Part shown: positions 1 to 11,252 of the stretch, piece after piece
Position numbering within the stretch: position 1 is the stretch's first letter
How the letters are laid out: every line of letters begins with the position of its first letter
Assembly: GCA_930367205.1 (NCBI GenBank)
Contig: OV884009.1
Coordinates: 90,045,189 to 90,109,188, forward strand
Direction of reading: 5' to 3'
DNA length: 64,000 bases
DNA from: Acanthosoma haemorrhoidale
Taxonomy: Eukaryota; Arthropoda; Insecta; Hemiptera; Acanthosomatidae
Notes under the pieces: model-generated
Told to the model about the DNA's origin: nothing
What the model saw: only the letters and a program-made list of their open reading frames with translations
The model's database searches: none
Translations under genes and position numbers: made by a program

Positions 1-150
1 ATGAATACAATTTACTTCTGATTATTATTTACTTTTTAAATTTAACATTTAGCTCTCGAGTCAGGAATGAAATTCATTAGACAACAAATCGACTGCATTT
101 TAAAAAATGACCTATTTCCTATTTAATGAAACTTAAATAAATCTACTAAC

Positions 151-234
151 CTTAAGAGCAAACCAATTGTTCATAACTACACCAGTATAAAGTCGCAACT
201 CTTCCTCAATTGTAAGATGTTTGACATCAGCCAT
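151..234 (-). CDS. TSR2: First coding exon of a TSR2-like pre-rRNA processing protein (partial)
   Basis: On the minus strand an ATG at 234 opens 28 in-frame codons (MADVKHLTIEEELRLYTG, then VVMNNWFALK), ending at 151 with AAG followed by a GTTAGT donor, in phase 0. The pattern 'GV..(V/L)..W.AL(K/Q)' is what starts the TSR2 domain. TSR2 is known as a chaperone that delivers Rps26/eS26 to pre-40S ribosomes; that role comes from the family, not this sequence. The expected continuation (an 'AVE..WGG'-type segment) is not visible at 1-150, so the next exon lies beyond the left edge. The exon is short, so the assignment rests on about a dozen residues. It could instead be an unrelated N-terminus that fits by chance. 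Confidence 0.5.
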
Positions 235-1009
235 AATTCTTTTTGTTCGAAGTAACAGGCACAAAAACGTTCGACTTTACTTGACTTAGATTAGCAAACA
301 GCAAGTGAAAAGTAAAGAACCCAGAAACCATGCTTTAAACCAGTGGATTTCAAAAATACGCCAAAGAGAAACAAAATACTATGTGCATCCGTCTTGAACG
401 GCTACTTGAACGCCTCTAGTGTTGTTCTAAAAACCTAATACTACAATGCTTTTCTGGCGAAATTTCAGTGAATGATTGATTACTTTGCTGAATTATTGCT
501 TTGATTACTTAACCAAATATTGGATTATATTATCTAAAAACTTAATAAATCTCAGGCATGTGAGTAGATGATTATAAATTTCGGGACGATTTGAAGGGGT
601 TTGGCTTTAGCCTCAACACTCAAAACTAGACGTTAGTGTCATTTAAAGAATAACCCAGTCAAGACCAAACTGTATATAATTATTAAATTATAAATAAAAG
701 AAAGTCTTCTAACAAAGACGCCAACAGTTGAAAAGATCTAGGTCTTGAAGTTTACTAAAACCTTTTAAAAAATTGATCATAGGTCACATTGGAAACTGCG
801 TAACTTTGATAAAATGTGCATTTGATTCTAAACGTTTATGTGATTACATTCGTTTATCAATTAAGATTGAAATATTTCCTCAAAACAAACCTTTCTTGTT
901 CTGTTGAATGATGATTAAAAATGTTTTGTTTGGACCGAACTTCATACATCATTATTTATAATCATCGTATCTATCCCAATGTTTTTAATAATCATAAAGA
1001 AAAATATGG
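235..1009. other. Gene-free stretch upstream of the TSR2-like exon
   Basis: The first ~100 bases should hold the 5' UTR and promoter of the minus-strand TSR2-like gene, since the ATG at 234 is followed immediately by coding sequence. I see no convincing TATA box or initiator. The remainder is AT-rich with no ORF, repeat end or RNA gene that I can support. Confidence 0.35.
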
Positions 1010-2015
1010 ACCGGTGCTTGAATTTTGAATCTCTCCGGTAGGGTGATCTTATTTATAATTATAGACACGAAAGGTATGGTCAAACTGTGCTACCTTTCGC
1101 AAGCATGTAGAGACATAAATGAACAAACTGTTCCTGAAATAATCCATTATTTCCTTGGTTTCCTTACTGAAGGACAGAACGGCGAGAGTTTCGGGGAGGG
1201 GGGACTGCCTCTCGAAAACCTCCCCTCTAACCTGTGAAGTTCCTCAAGGAGAGGTATTGTCTCCGGTGCTTTAACATTACCAAGTACACGCCTGACATTG
1301 TTGGAACATACTACAAGAAAGCTTCAGTGATCGCTTTTGTCGACGACATTGGGGTATACAACAGCAACATGAGTCCAAAAACAGGTTTTACTCAGGCCGA
1401 GTTAGTTTTTAACGTAATCAGTGACCGACTGGGTATGTTAAACATCAGTGTGAACGCCGGAAAGACCGACTGCGTAATTTTCTCCCTCCAAAAGGGGAAA
1501 AAAGCATTCCCAAAACCCTGCACTATAGGAAGGCAAGAGAACCCATCGGCATTCTTAATGTACTATTTGGGTACAAAAATAGATATGCAACCCATTTTAT
1601 AAACAAAATACAAAAAGTACAATACAAGTCTTACCGGCTTTCGTACTTTCTAACTTCATCCAACTTGTTGCTGCGTCTCAAACTGATGATATATCAATGT
1701 ATCCTCCGTCCAGCTCTGCTGTACGGTGTCCCACTCTATACTCACTCCAAATATTTCAGAATGGCATCATTAGAAAAGTGGTCAGACATACCTCTCTCGA
1801 GATGTTAAAGAACGCCAACCTGCACCCATTGTTTAGTTGTTCATTCATGCACCGGAGACACGTCAAGTTTTTTGACTCGTTGCAGCACCTAGCAAACCCA
1901 TTGTTTAAGACTATGACCACACCACCCTCCCCGCATCGATGACGGGAACATTGGGTCCAGATTTTGTTTGTTTAGTTTTAAGTTTTTATGATTCATAAGG
2001 TTAGCCCCTTTCGCC
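1010..2015 (+). pseudogene. Jockey-type LINE reverse transcriptase fragment, decayed
   Basis: Three frame-shifted blocks match consecutive parts of the intact-looking LINE at 10,998-15,386. Around 1020-1260 lies the segment before the catalytic motif (the block ending in a GEVLSP-like motif). At 1330-1500 is the catalytic region with FVDDI in place of FADDI, then SVNAGKTDCVIFSLQKGKK. At 1740-1940 is the C-terminal block with FQNGI..KVVR and RRHVKFFDSLQHLANP. Stops and shifts separate the blocks, and the endonuclease and ORF1 are missing, so this is a 5'-truncated dead copy. Its 3' end near 2015 still resembles the LINE 3' UTR ('aaggttagcccc'). It reads on the plus strand, opposite to the better copy. 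Confidence 0.8.
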
Positions 2016-5000
2016 TTTTTCTAGTATCAGAAAATGTTCCATGAACATTGGATTATAAACTATTAATAATGTTAATATTTTAAAAATCATATTAAATGTA
2101 GGCAAGCTACAGTCTATATAATAACCCAATGTAAATAGATTCATTTTTCCGAATCTATATTCTATTTTATATTGTAACAAGGGGATATGAAAAAACAACA
2201 ACATTCTTTCCAGTGACTTGCTCACTGAACGCGCCTGTTAGTGTTATTTTGACTAAACCCCTAACATAACACCATTTATCACTTTAATAGTTATGTCAAC
2301 TAAGGTTATATTTTTAAATTCATTCATTATTGAACGGTTAAGATATAGAAAGAGATCATTAAGATCCAAGAGACATTTAGAGCGAACCTAAGCTATTTCC
2401 AATTAGCATTCTCAACTAACCTTCCACTATAAATTGAAAGTTTCATAAACAAACGGCAAGGGATTTGTATGTAGCCAACAGTGCCTCTACTTTAACTAAC
2501 TGTATCCCGATTAATTCGCATTCCCTAATAAATACTGATTTCACAGTTATTTAAAGGTTTAAACATTTTTTTATGGCAACTTTTAATCACATTCATTGTG
2601 ATAACTTGCAATATTTGAAGGTATTGGTTATTGAAATAAAATGTAGCTAAAGGTGTTTTCTCCCCGACAAAACTACTTAATGGACTTTTCCGACACTACT
2701 ACGTGGAATACTATATGCAAATTTGGGATAGGCCATAGTCTGAATGTCGAATTAAGATAAATAATCATTCCTCTGATAACCCTGTTATAAGGTCAATACC
2801 AATAAGATTAAATGGCAGTAATTCTAGAAACATTCCCCAGAGGTACTGTTTCATCATTAGTGTACAGTTAAATGAGTGATCAGTACGCCGTGCGAAGGCA
2901 GTGATCGCATATTCACAAAGTAAGCTTTATTCATTTTAAACTTTTGGGGAATTTTTAGACATTATAGATTTATTTCGTACACGATAAATAAGTGATATCA
3001 AAATTGATGATTGAAAGAAAACAAGAGATTAAATTGCAAAATGTAATTTTTATGTAGAATGTAAGCGAGTTCCTTGTATGACAATATTTAAAAACTAAAT
3101 TTGTACGTAGAAAATTTAAAAACTATTTTTTATAATTACAAAATTAACACTGAAATCCAAAATATGGTCATTTTAATACCATAGGTTGGGGAGGTGAATT
3201 TGTAAGCATGTATTTGCACATCTTTTTTGGAGCTAGGAGTTTCCCTTGAAGTAGAAAGTAAAATGTTTTCTTGAAACCTTTATTTATTTTTTCTTTCTGC
3301 GTTGGATTAATGTATTTATTGTTTCCTACATTAAACATAATTTAAATTACAAACATGTATGAATGTGTGTTTTCATTTTACTGAAAAACGTAGAACCGTC
3401 TATGACGCTTAGGAAAATGAATGAAAAGTAGGACGAATTCACGTTATCCTCAACTGAAAGTAATTCAGAAAATATACTTCATCTTAGGGAGAAACGATAA
3501 AAATAAATGGAAATACAGAATGTGACACTAAATGCAATTATAGCTCGAGTGAACGTGGCAATAACCAAACAGAAACAACAGAGGGGTGAAAAAAACAAAC
3601 AAAAACGGCATTCATAGTTATGTGTGATAAACTAAGTCATAAGAGAAATGAAGGAGGGGTCGAGAACTTTGTTTATAATAATCACGGAGAATTTCAATAT
3701 CATTCACAATTTAATTAACAAATAGAGTTCATAGCTAACTAAACATCATACTAACTCAAACACACTAACATTTTTTTTACCTACTCCATTATTGAGGTAG
3801 ATTGAAACACTAAGATTGGGATTCGCTGAATCTTTTTATATTCAAGCTTAAATATTATGTCGGCTCATGAAAGTTTTCTTGGAAACAATCGCTTTACCGT
3901 GTATCAAATGCTTGGGCGCAAACGAATCGGTTTAAAAAATATTTTAACAAGCCACAGTGAAAATATTTGTTTTAAAGTCCCGCTGAATGAATTGGATCTT
4001 GATAATCAACATTTCATCTACTCTGGACTAAAATTGTTTAATGATTTTTTGACATGCGTTAGTTGTAAAATTATGTTTCCCTATTTAGGCATGAATGGAG
4101 GAACATTGATTATGAAAAAGGTTAAAGAGACTTATTTAGAAAAATATTTTTTCTACTTCCTTATTACAATAATATTTTGTATTACATTGTAACATAATAA
4201 ATCCATGGCGCAAAACCAAGGCTGTCAATACTCAACTTTTATTTCGGTTATCTTAACCGGATTCGCTTGTTCTTTATTCAAGTAGTTGTCCATTTTTCCT
4301 CATATATCTGATTTAACTTCGACTAGACACATCCCCCTAAAAAAATCTTATGAGGGAAGCCGTGAATCAAGCTCGGTTTTCCGCACACGAGTCAGAACTA
4401 ACCGCTGGGGTATTTTTATGGTTATATCAGCTGATAAGAATACATATTGAGTTTTCATTAATGTTCTTTTCCAAAAAAACATTTGGGATCTTTAAGCAAC
4501 TTTGTGTTTATGGACATTACATGAAAAGTTAGCTTATCTCTCAAAAATGTACCCGATGGATTCCATATACTTCTGCAGAAATTAATAAAATAAGGGAGGG
4601 AAGTGTTTTTATAGTAAAACAGTTTCTAAATGGATCTTAAATTAACACGTTACTGACAATGTACTATTATAGTTATACAACACCATAGATCAACAACGCA
4701 ACAACGGAAATTTATTATGAAATGTTTTCAGTTATAATCTCGACAAATTGATATTTTTCTTAAAAACAGTGATCACAATTTGTTTTTGTCATTTACACAG
4801 AAATAATGTGTGGAGTAGTCGAAGGGGCTGGATAGGAGATCACAGTCAATGCCTTTGCCATTAATTTTTTTTAGTAAATCTTTATTTAAAGAAAATTAAT
4901 TACATATTAAATATTACCCTCGGAGCAATATAAATACTCTTCCAGGCACCTTAAAAAAATAATTGGTTGAATTTAAGCGATGTCATTTACTTTTTGTGAT

Positions 5001-5520
5001 TAAAGTTTAAAAAAAACAAAACACAAATTACATACTGTTAACTTTTTTTTTTTTTTTTTCCTTAGCTCTCAAACTTATAAAAATAGGATGTGGGAAAAAT
5101 AAAGGAAAATTATTTTGGGCTAATAAGTGCCTTTCACTAAGGGGAGTCCCCCATTTGAAGGATGTATGAGAAGGATATAGGGTGTGGAATGCCTAAAGGA
5201 GGCGGGTGGAATACATACTGTTAACAAAGATGCTGAGTTCTTTAATTTGATACTAATGTGCTTTAGTAAACGAGTATACACTTTCAAAATATTTTTTTTC
5301 AGTTCTAAATAAATAGGAATGAAAGCTGTAAAACTTCAGAACTTATTTAATTCTCTTCAACATAGAAAATTCTATTATGTATGTTCGATTTTTTCATATT
5401 TTCCATGTTGAAGTAAACCCCCTCAACGTGTTTATAAATTGTTTCATAAATCTTCTGTAATGCAATTATAGATATCGAAGAAAGTACATACAAGATATTT
5501 ATTTGGTCTTACAAAAAACT
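2016..5520. other. AT-rich stretch without recognisable genes
   Basis: Only short open frames occur here. The longest, at 3857-4192 (111 codons), has no recognisable motif, no splice context and no codon bias that I can see. A poly(T) run lies at 5044-5060. I see no transposon ends. The stretch is probably intergenic. Confidence 0.4.
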
Positions 5521-5524
5521 TACA

Positions 5525-6095
5525 TATATAGGGGATGTTAAAAAAGTAATACAAGTGTTGACATAAAAAAAATATATTCAAGATATAGTTACTAACGTTT
5601 AAAAATCTTCGAAGAGCTCCCCTCGGGGATCTGCATATTTTTTTTCAGCGATACGCGTTCTGGAAGGATGCGTCGGATTCACAAGCGGATGATCCTTTTC
5701 CTTAACATCTCAAGGGTATCCACGTGGTGTGGAGCGTAGACGGTCTGCCCTGGCTGTACAAACTCCTTGTGGCCCAGACCCTTAGCGTCGAAAAATACTT
5801 GTTTTCACTTTTGACTTGCGTATTCTTGCCTTCTTTTGTTTCGGGGACGCCTGGGTGTGCCATTCGTCACTCTGGTGCTTCGTCTCTGGGTCATGCTCAA
5901 ATGCCCATGTTTCGTCCACGGTTATAACATTGTCAGCAGGCTCAATTTAAACACGTTCCGAAAGTCCATTCACTCGATTGGCCTTTTACTCGCAAGTGAA
6001 CACTTTAGAAACAAGCTGGCCACACACCTTTCGCATGTTGAGATCGTCTTTCAGGATGGTGTGCACAGTGGTTTTTCACCTACAAATCTAGCTTT
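5525..6095 (-). pseudogene. Mariner-family transposase, 3' half, decayed
   Basis: Read on the minus strand from about 6070 downwards, the translation shows mariner landmarks: VHTILKDDLNMRKVCA, then a stretch resembling 'W.TPRRPRNKKA..S..K', FFDAKGLGHKEFVQPGQTV and LEMLRKRIIRL. Several stops interrupt it. In the mariner family this region spans the central part of the DD34D catalytic core. The N-terminal DNA-binding part is absent: the sequence beyond 6095 is unrelated. The lower-coordinate end near 5525 ('atataggggatgtta') could be a remnant of the inverted repeat, but I could not pair it with a second end. Confidence 0.7.
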
Positions 6096-6400
6096 ACCCT
6101 TTCCTCCATTTTTGATAAATTTCTTCAAGTATTTTCTTTTTATTAATGAAATGATCAAGGGGAAATACGAAAAGAACATTGAAACGATAGTGTTTAACAG
6201 CGATTGGGAAGAACGGTTTCTGCATTTATATTATTACTTTATGCTTTGTTGTATCGTAGTTTATCGACTTCTTCATATTGTTTTTTTCCTTTGTTAGTTT
6301 TAAATATTTCGATTCATCTATGACTTGATAGGCTGAGTGTAGATAAACAATCCCCTTTCGCGCGGAATAAATTTGTTTTCTATCTATCTATCTATATAAT
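6096..6400 (+). repeat. Probable retroposon 3' end with a (TCTA)n tail
   Basis: An AT-rich piece that ends with an AATAAA-like sequence (aataaatttgttttc) and a short TCTA microsatellite at 6382-6396. LINE or SINE 3' ends with tetranucleotide tails look like this. No reverse transcriptase motif is readable in the upstream 300 bases, so the family is unknown. It abuts the mariner fragment directly. Confidence 0.35.
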
Positions 6401-8650
6401 TTTCCTTTTCTAAATTATCAAAATAATAAATAGCTCATTCATAGAAACCCTGTTAGGCCCATATAGGAACAAAACGTTAAAACAGCTCCTGTTGCAGTGG
6501 GCGAGGGATGGTCGGTTTTCTGAGGATCCGGAGGCTGTTGCTGGGGCCATGTTGGGGGCATCGCTGGTCTCACAGAGTGTGTTAGCTCCAAGATACTAGG
6601 AAGAGTTAGAGGGATCATGCAGGAAAAGTGGGATCGCCAAAAAAAATTGCTGATAACTTCTGATGACACTTGTAATGACTTTATGTAATTACAGTTCATA
6701 TTAGACCGAACACATGTGGCATATTATTAAAGAAGACGTCCAGATCTTTAGTGTTATACCCAACTCAATATGATTTATTGTTTTTACCACTAATTAAATT
6801 TGTTGATGACCCCCCATTATTTTTGATGGCGCTGGTTCTATATGTAACTCCGTCGGAGCATTAATTCGAACTACATGTGAAAAAAATCAATGGTTGAGTT
6901 TGTATAAGTGACGTTTCATCAATGAAAGTAATCATTTATTTTTTGCTGTAATTCAAGTTGGCGTTTCATTACTTTTTTTCTATATCATATAATTTATCGA
7001 AGATTTTAACTGTCGGAAAATGTTGACTGGATGCGATTTACTTACTAACTAGCGGGGGGAGAATAAAGGGAGGAAGGCAAAGAATAACAATACGTTCAAT
7101 GTTCACATTTTAAGGATTAGTGAAAAGAAAACAAACCCCACCTACACCTTCAAATATTTAATGTGTACCTATAGAAGGAAATATAGAAACTGTCCCACAT
7201 ACAGAGGCGATATCCACGGAAATTTGATTCCACTTATAGAGGTGATAACATTCCAGTTAAAGTGTTTATTTGAGGAAAAAATGACGGGACTACAAGTTTT
7301 TTTCCACTCCCACGTATGCAGGCACCATTTATCCAGGTTTGACTGTAGTATATGCTAAAATGTGGATTTATATCAATTGCAATATTTCAACTTTAATCCT
7401 TGATAAACCACTAACAAAAATATTAGTTCGAATCAAAATACGTACCCGCAGCATGGGTTCTAGTCAAATGTGATGTAAAAACGTGAGCATTTTCCAAAAC
7501 TTTTTTATATTTAATCACAAAAATCAATCTTTTACAGGATTACCTTTAGTCTGTTTGTACCCATATATCAAGGATTTGAGAGTAATTCTTTTGTCAATGT
7601 GACGCACAGATCTCGAAAAACTGCCAGAATTCAAACAGGAGTAATGTATCGACTCAAAACGCCTTTTTTATTCTATCTTTTCTCATATTCTGGAGTGGCA
7701 AAGTGACATACAGTAACATGGTAAGCTTTAGCGAGCAAGTCACACCCCAAACTGATTATTTTTTCAACTTTTCATACAGGTTATCTATCGCACACCCGTT
7801 AATAATTAAATAGTTCTATTTATTTAATTTTTTTTAATCGTGCTCTTCACTTTTTAATTGTTTCAAAATCAGTAACACGTTGGAGCATGTTTCCCCTAAC
7901 ATTCCACGTCCCGTGGAAAAAAAACAGCTATCAGTGTGAACCCATTCACGATAAACTATGAATCCATTTAATTTATCTATACAATAATAGATAAATTCAG
8001 TGGAATGTTGTAAGTTACATAACATGTAAAATATTTTTAATGTCAACATCGTGCAATTCATTAGCTACGATTTCGTTAATTACTCTAATTATTATCAAAA
8101 CCAGTTCTACATTACAACACACTAGATTGTATTTTTTAAATTATCTCAGTTACTTTCACACTCTGTGTTTGAAGTAACATAACAACTTCAAAAATCCTTG
8201 TGAACTCACGAGATTCCTTAATTTTTTTTATTTGTATTGGTATAAATTTGTAATTTTACTGTGGAAGACTGCACGCGGAAAGTGATATTGGTGAGGTACA
8301 GGTCAGTGTTAAGGTTTTACGGAATCATTGCATACGAACAAGAAGATTAGGCTGTCTGGTGGTTAAGGTGTATTGGTTAAGGCCATGAATTAACAGGCTC
8401 TGTATGAATCAACGGCTACGCTAGAAAGACCGGCTGATAAGCAGAATCCCTGTGGCTATACGTCACAATATTATAGCTTCTTATCTCTGTCAGCTGATCA
8501 GAAGAAAAATACTGACTACGTATAAAACACTTTGATATTTTAAAACTGACATATGATTGAATGTCTCTTGGGAAAGAAGAAATTCTTTTGAGACAAATAG
8601 GATTTATCTCAAAGGAATTACCTCAGAAATCGGCTTTCTCTAGCCTAGAA
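6401..8650. other. AT-rich stretch without recognisable genes
   Basis: Only scattered ORFs under 90 codons are present, none with motifs. Nothing in this stretch can be supported as a gene, RNA or mobile element. Confidence 0.35.
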
Positions 8651-8654
8651 AAAA

Positions 8655-9290
8655 AATTTAGTTAAGTCCTTGAGGAAAACAAAAAACTGAGTGATTCCGA
8701 AGCCTTTCCAAACATCAATATGGTTTTTGGTGATGGTACAGTGAATGAAAGAATTGTATATCGATGATTCTCTAGGTTCCCAACCCGGCAATATAAGTCT
8801 CAAGAATGAATCCCGTGGAAGACCAGAAAGAAAGTACGATGATGATTAATTAAAGGCTTTAGTAGAGGCCAATCCACATCAGACAAGTAGAGAACTTTCA
8901 AAAGTCTTGAACGCCAGCTATACATCTGTTATATAGTCATGCTATTGAGAAAACAAAAAACAAATAGACTAGTGGGTGCCATATGATCTGACTGAGTTCC
9001 TGAGAAATATTGTTGAAATGTTTGTCATTTAACTTTTAAAAAAATACGTGATTTGAAAATAGATGTTTTTCCATATTCAGCTTGACTGGTCACCAACCAA
9101 CAAGGTTTTAAAAAAACAAAATATACCGAAATGAAAACGAGGTGAAATTTTTATTTCTTGAGTTTATTGAGTCAAAGCCAAAGAGTTTCTTTGAACAAGG
9201 GATAAAAAACTTAGTTGGGCGTTGGCGTCATTCCAACCAGATACCTCATCTTTGTGCGTTAAAGATTGGGAGCCAGAGATTTTACTTTGA
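8655..9290 (+). pseudogene. Mariner-like transposase with internal deletion, decayed
   Basis: The plus-strand translation, allowing frame changes, gives the N-terminal mariner pattern: FGDGTVNERIVYR, SLKNESRGRP, LKALVEANPHQTSRELSKVLN and then a degenerate 'W(V)P(Y)DLTEFL' motif up to about 9010. The C-terminal mariner pattern (KPKSFFEQGIKNLVGRWRH) follows at about 9175-9235. The catalytic core between them, several hundred bases in a complete element, is missing. This is a different copy from the one at 5525-6095 and has the opposite orientation. Confidence 0.7.
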
Positions 9291-9559
9291 CCCCGGTATA
9301 AAATAAAAAGATACGTCGTATTATTTAATTATTCAAAAATATAATCTTAATGTTATCTTTATTTAAAATACAGACTGGGTAAAACATGGTGACAGGTGTG
9401 CAGAGTCGTGGCCGTGGAAGTTGGACTATTGTGACAACCTATGTATCTCAATCGGGGACATTTTAAAGATATTAATTATTATAACAAGATTAATTAAAAG
9501 GGTTATTATACATAATTAGTAAAATAAATAAGTGTCTATATAGCCAAATGTACCAGTCT

Positions 9560-10724
9560 TAGAACTTGAAGAATGCTCCCCCAACATCAATTTCGAATAC
9601 ATTGGATTCTTGGTTACAACAATTTAAACTGTTTCTGATCGCCGAAAATTTGGACGGCGAATCTGAAAAGAGGAAGGTCGCACTCCTATTATCAATCATA
9701 TGGCGGCAGGCAATGATTATTTCCAATTCATTTGATAAATAGATTATAACGTTGAAACGACTAGTCGATCGTTTTGAGGCTTACTTCAAACAAAAAAAAA
9801 TCACAGTCGAGCGACACAAATTGTTCTAAAGAGTTCAAAAAGAAAGTGAGAGTATTGATAATTATGTGAGCAAATTAAAAAAAAAAATTAAGATTAACTT
9901 GCGAGCTCAGTTCTATGCGTAAAGACCTAGTCAAAAACATTTTGATATGTGGGGTAAACAAGTAAAATGTAAATATAAAGCAATAACTTTTGCAAGAGGG
10001 TGGGCTGACATTGGAAAAAACCCTTAAAAATTTGTAAAACGGTTGAATGGATCCAATTAACAACATCAGTAATCGCAGCCGTATCGTCAAAAGATGTTTC
10101 AGCCAAAGGGAGGTATCGTAGACGTCAGTCACATCAAACGTCCAGAGTCAAGGTCAACATTGTCCAGAGTTGTCACTATTTAAACAGAACTGCCGAACGG
10201 AAGTAGTTAATATAACTCATCATGTCAAAGGTGTGGCCAAGTGCCCACCCCCTAGGTTGTAAATTTACCAAATTTGGGAGATTCAATCATTGTGCAAAAA
10301 TGTGCATATCAAAAGTCTACAGTCCAATAATTAGTCAACAAGATTCCTCTGACGTGGGAACAGGATTTATTCTTAAGTGGAATTAGACGGTCACGCTAAA
10401 AGTGAAATTATGTCTTTAATCATTAATATTCATGGAAAAGATATCAAAACAAAAATTAGACACCGGAGTACAAACTAACTGTATTTCAATTAATTCTTTG
10501 GAAGAAAAGCCAGTTAAATAAACATCAAATAAGAGAAAAGGGTTCAACAAAACTTGTGTCTTTTTTTGGTAATAATATTCCAAATTTGGGGGCTTGCAGT
10601 ATACCCTGTACAGTAAGCAACCGGAAATATTATTTTAATATTCAAGAGTAAAAGGCGAAAGATTTATTCGCTTTGAAAGGGGACCATGTAATAAATTTAC
10701 ATGATTAGGGGTAAGCTGACCAAG
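9560..10724 (+). pseudogene. Ty3/gypsy-type gag and protease region, decayed
   Basis: Around 9600-9870 the plus strand reads, with shifts, 'WLQQFKLFLIAENLDGES' then 'RKVALLLSII', followed by a block close to 'FEAYFKQKK..VERHK..RVQKESESIDNYVSKLK'. This is the gag signature of gypsy-like elements carried by many insects. A broken zinc-knuckle pattern (CQRCGQ ... GRFNHCAKMC) lies at about 10,220-10,310. The aspartic protease motif KLDTGVQTNCIS lies at about 10,450-10,490. Stops and shifts are frequent, so it is not functional. The element continues after the LINE insertion, at 15,400. Confidence 0.7.
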
Positions 10725-10737
10725 CTAACAATCTATT
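10725..10737. repeat. Target-site duplication, left copy
   Basis: CTAACAATCTATT here is repeated exactly at 15,387-15,399, and its first ten bases recur at 10,988-10,997. A related, uninterrupted sequence near 17,970-17,995 runs straight from 'caagctaac' to 'agaaacttgacatgg'. This confirms that everything between the two outer copies was inserted. Confidence 0.85.
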
Positions 10738-10987
10738 TTTTTGTTTTTTTTTTCTTTCAAAACCTCTTTATTGATAATATATATACAATGACAAAAATAA
10801 ATTTGGAATTACAGTTGTCTCCTCGTGTTGCATTCGCAGATGCATATTAAGGAGTGCATAAAATATAATACTTTCAGATTGTTGTTAATAAGTCCAATAC
10901 ACATACACTCACTAGGTGATGAGGCTCACCTTCAGCTTGCGACCGTGGAAAACACTAACACTAAAACCTAAACAATAATAATAAAAC
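10738..10987 (-). mobile_element. Truncated Jockey-type LINE, 3' UTR only
   Basis: The T-rich start at 10,738-10,755 is the poly(A) tail of a minus-strand insertion. The body (AACCTCTTTATTGA, GCATTCGCAGATGCAT, AGGTGATGAGGCTCACCTTC) matches the 3' UTR of the adjacent longer LINE at 11,020-11,200 and the fragment at 16,483-16,669. No coding sequence remains. It is bounded by CTAACAATCT on both sides (10,725 and 10,988), so it looks like a separate retrotransposition event and not internal to the longer element. Confidence 0.75.
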
Positions 10988-11252
10988 CTAACAATCTTTT
11001 TTTTTTTTTTTTTTTTTTTCCCCTAAACCCCATGAAGTTATACAATGAAAATATTAAAAGAAACTTTGCAAATTTCTCGTCATCCTGCTATGCACAGATG
11101 CATTTGAAGGAGTTCGTGTTACTCAACAATACAGATTGTGGTTAATAGGAAAATAATATGAATACGAATCTAGGTGATGGGGCTCACCTTCGGTTTAAAA
11201 ATGGGAGAAAAAAAAAAACTTACCAACTAAAAACTATACCTAGAACCTAAAA

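Noticed and set aside
5836..6297. 153-codon plus-strand ORF
   Set aside because: Its first half is antisense to a mariner transposase remnant and its second half is AT-rich retroposon sequence.
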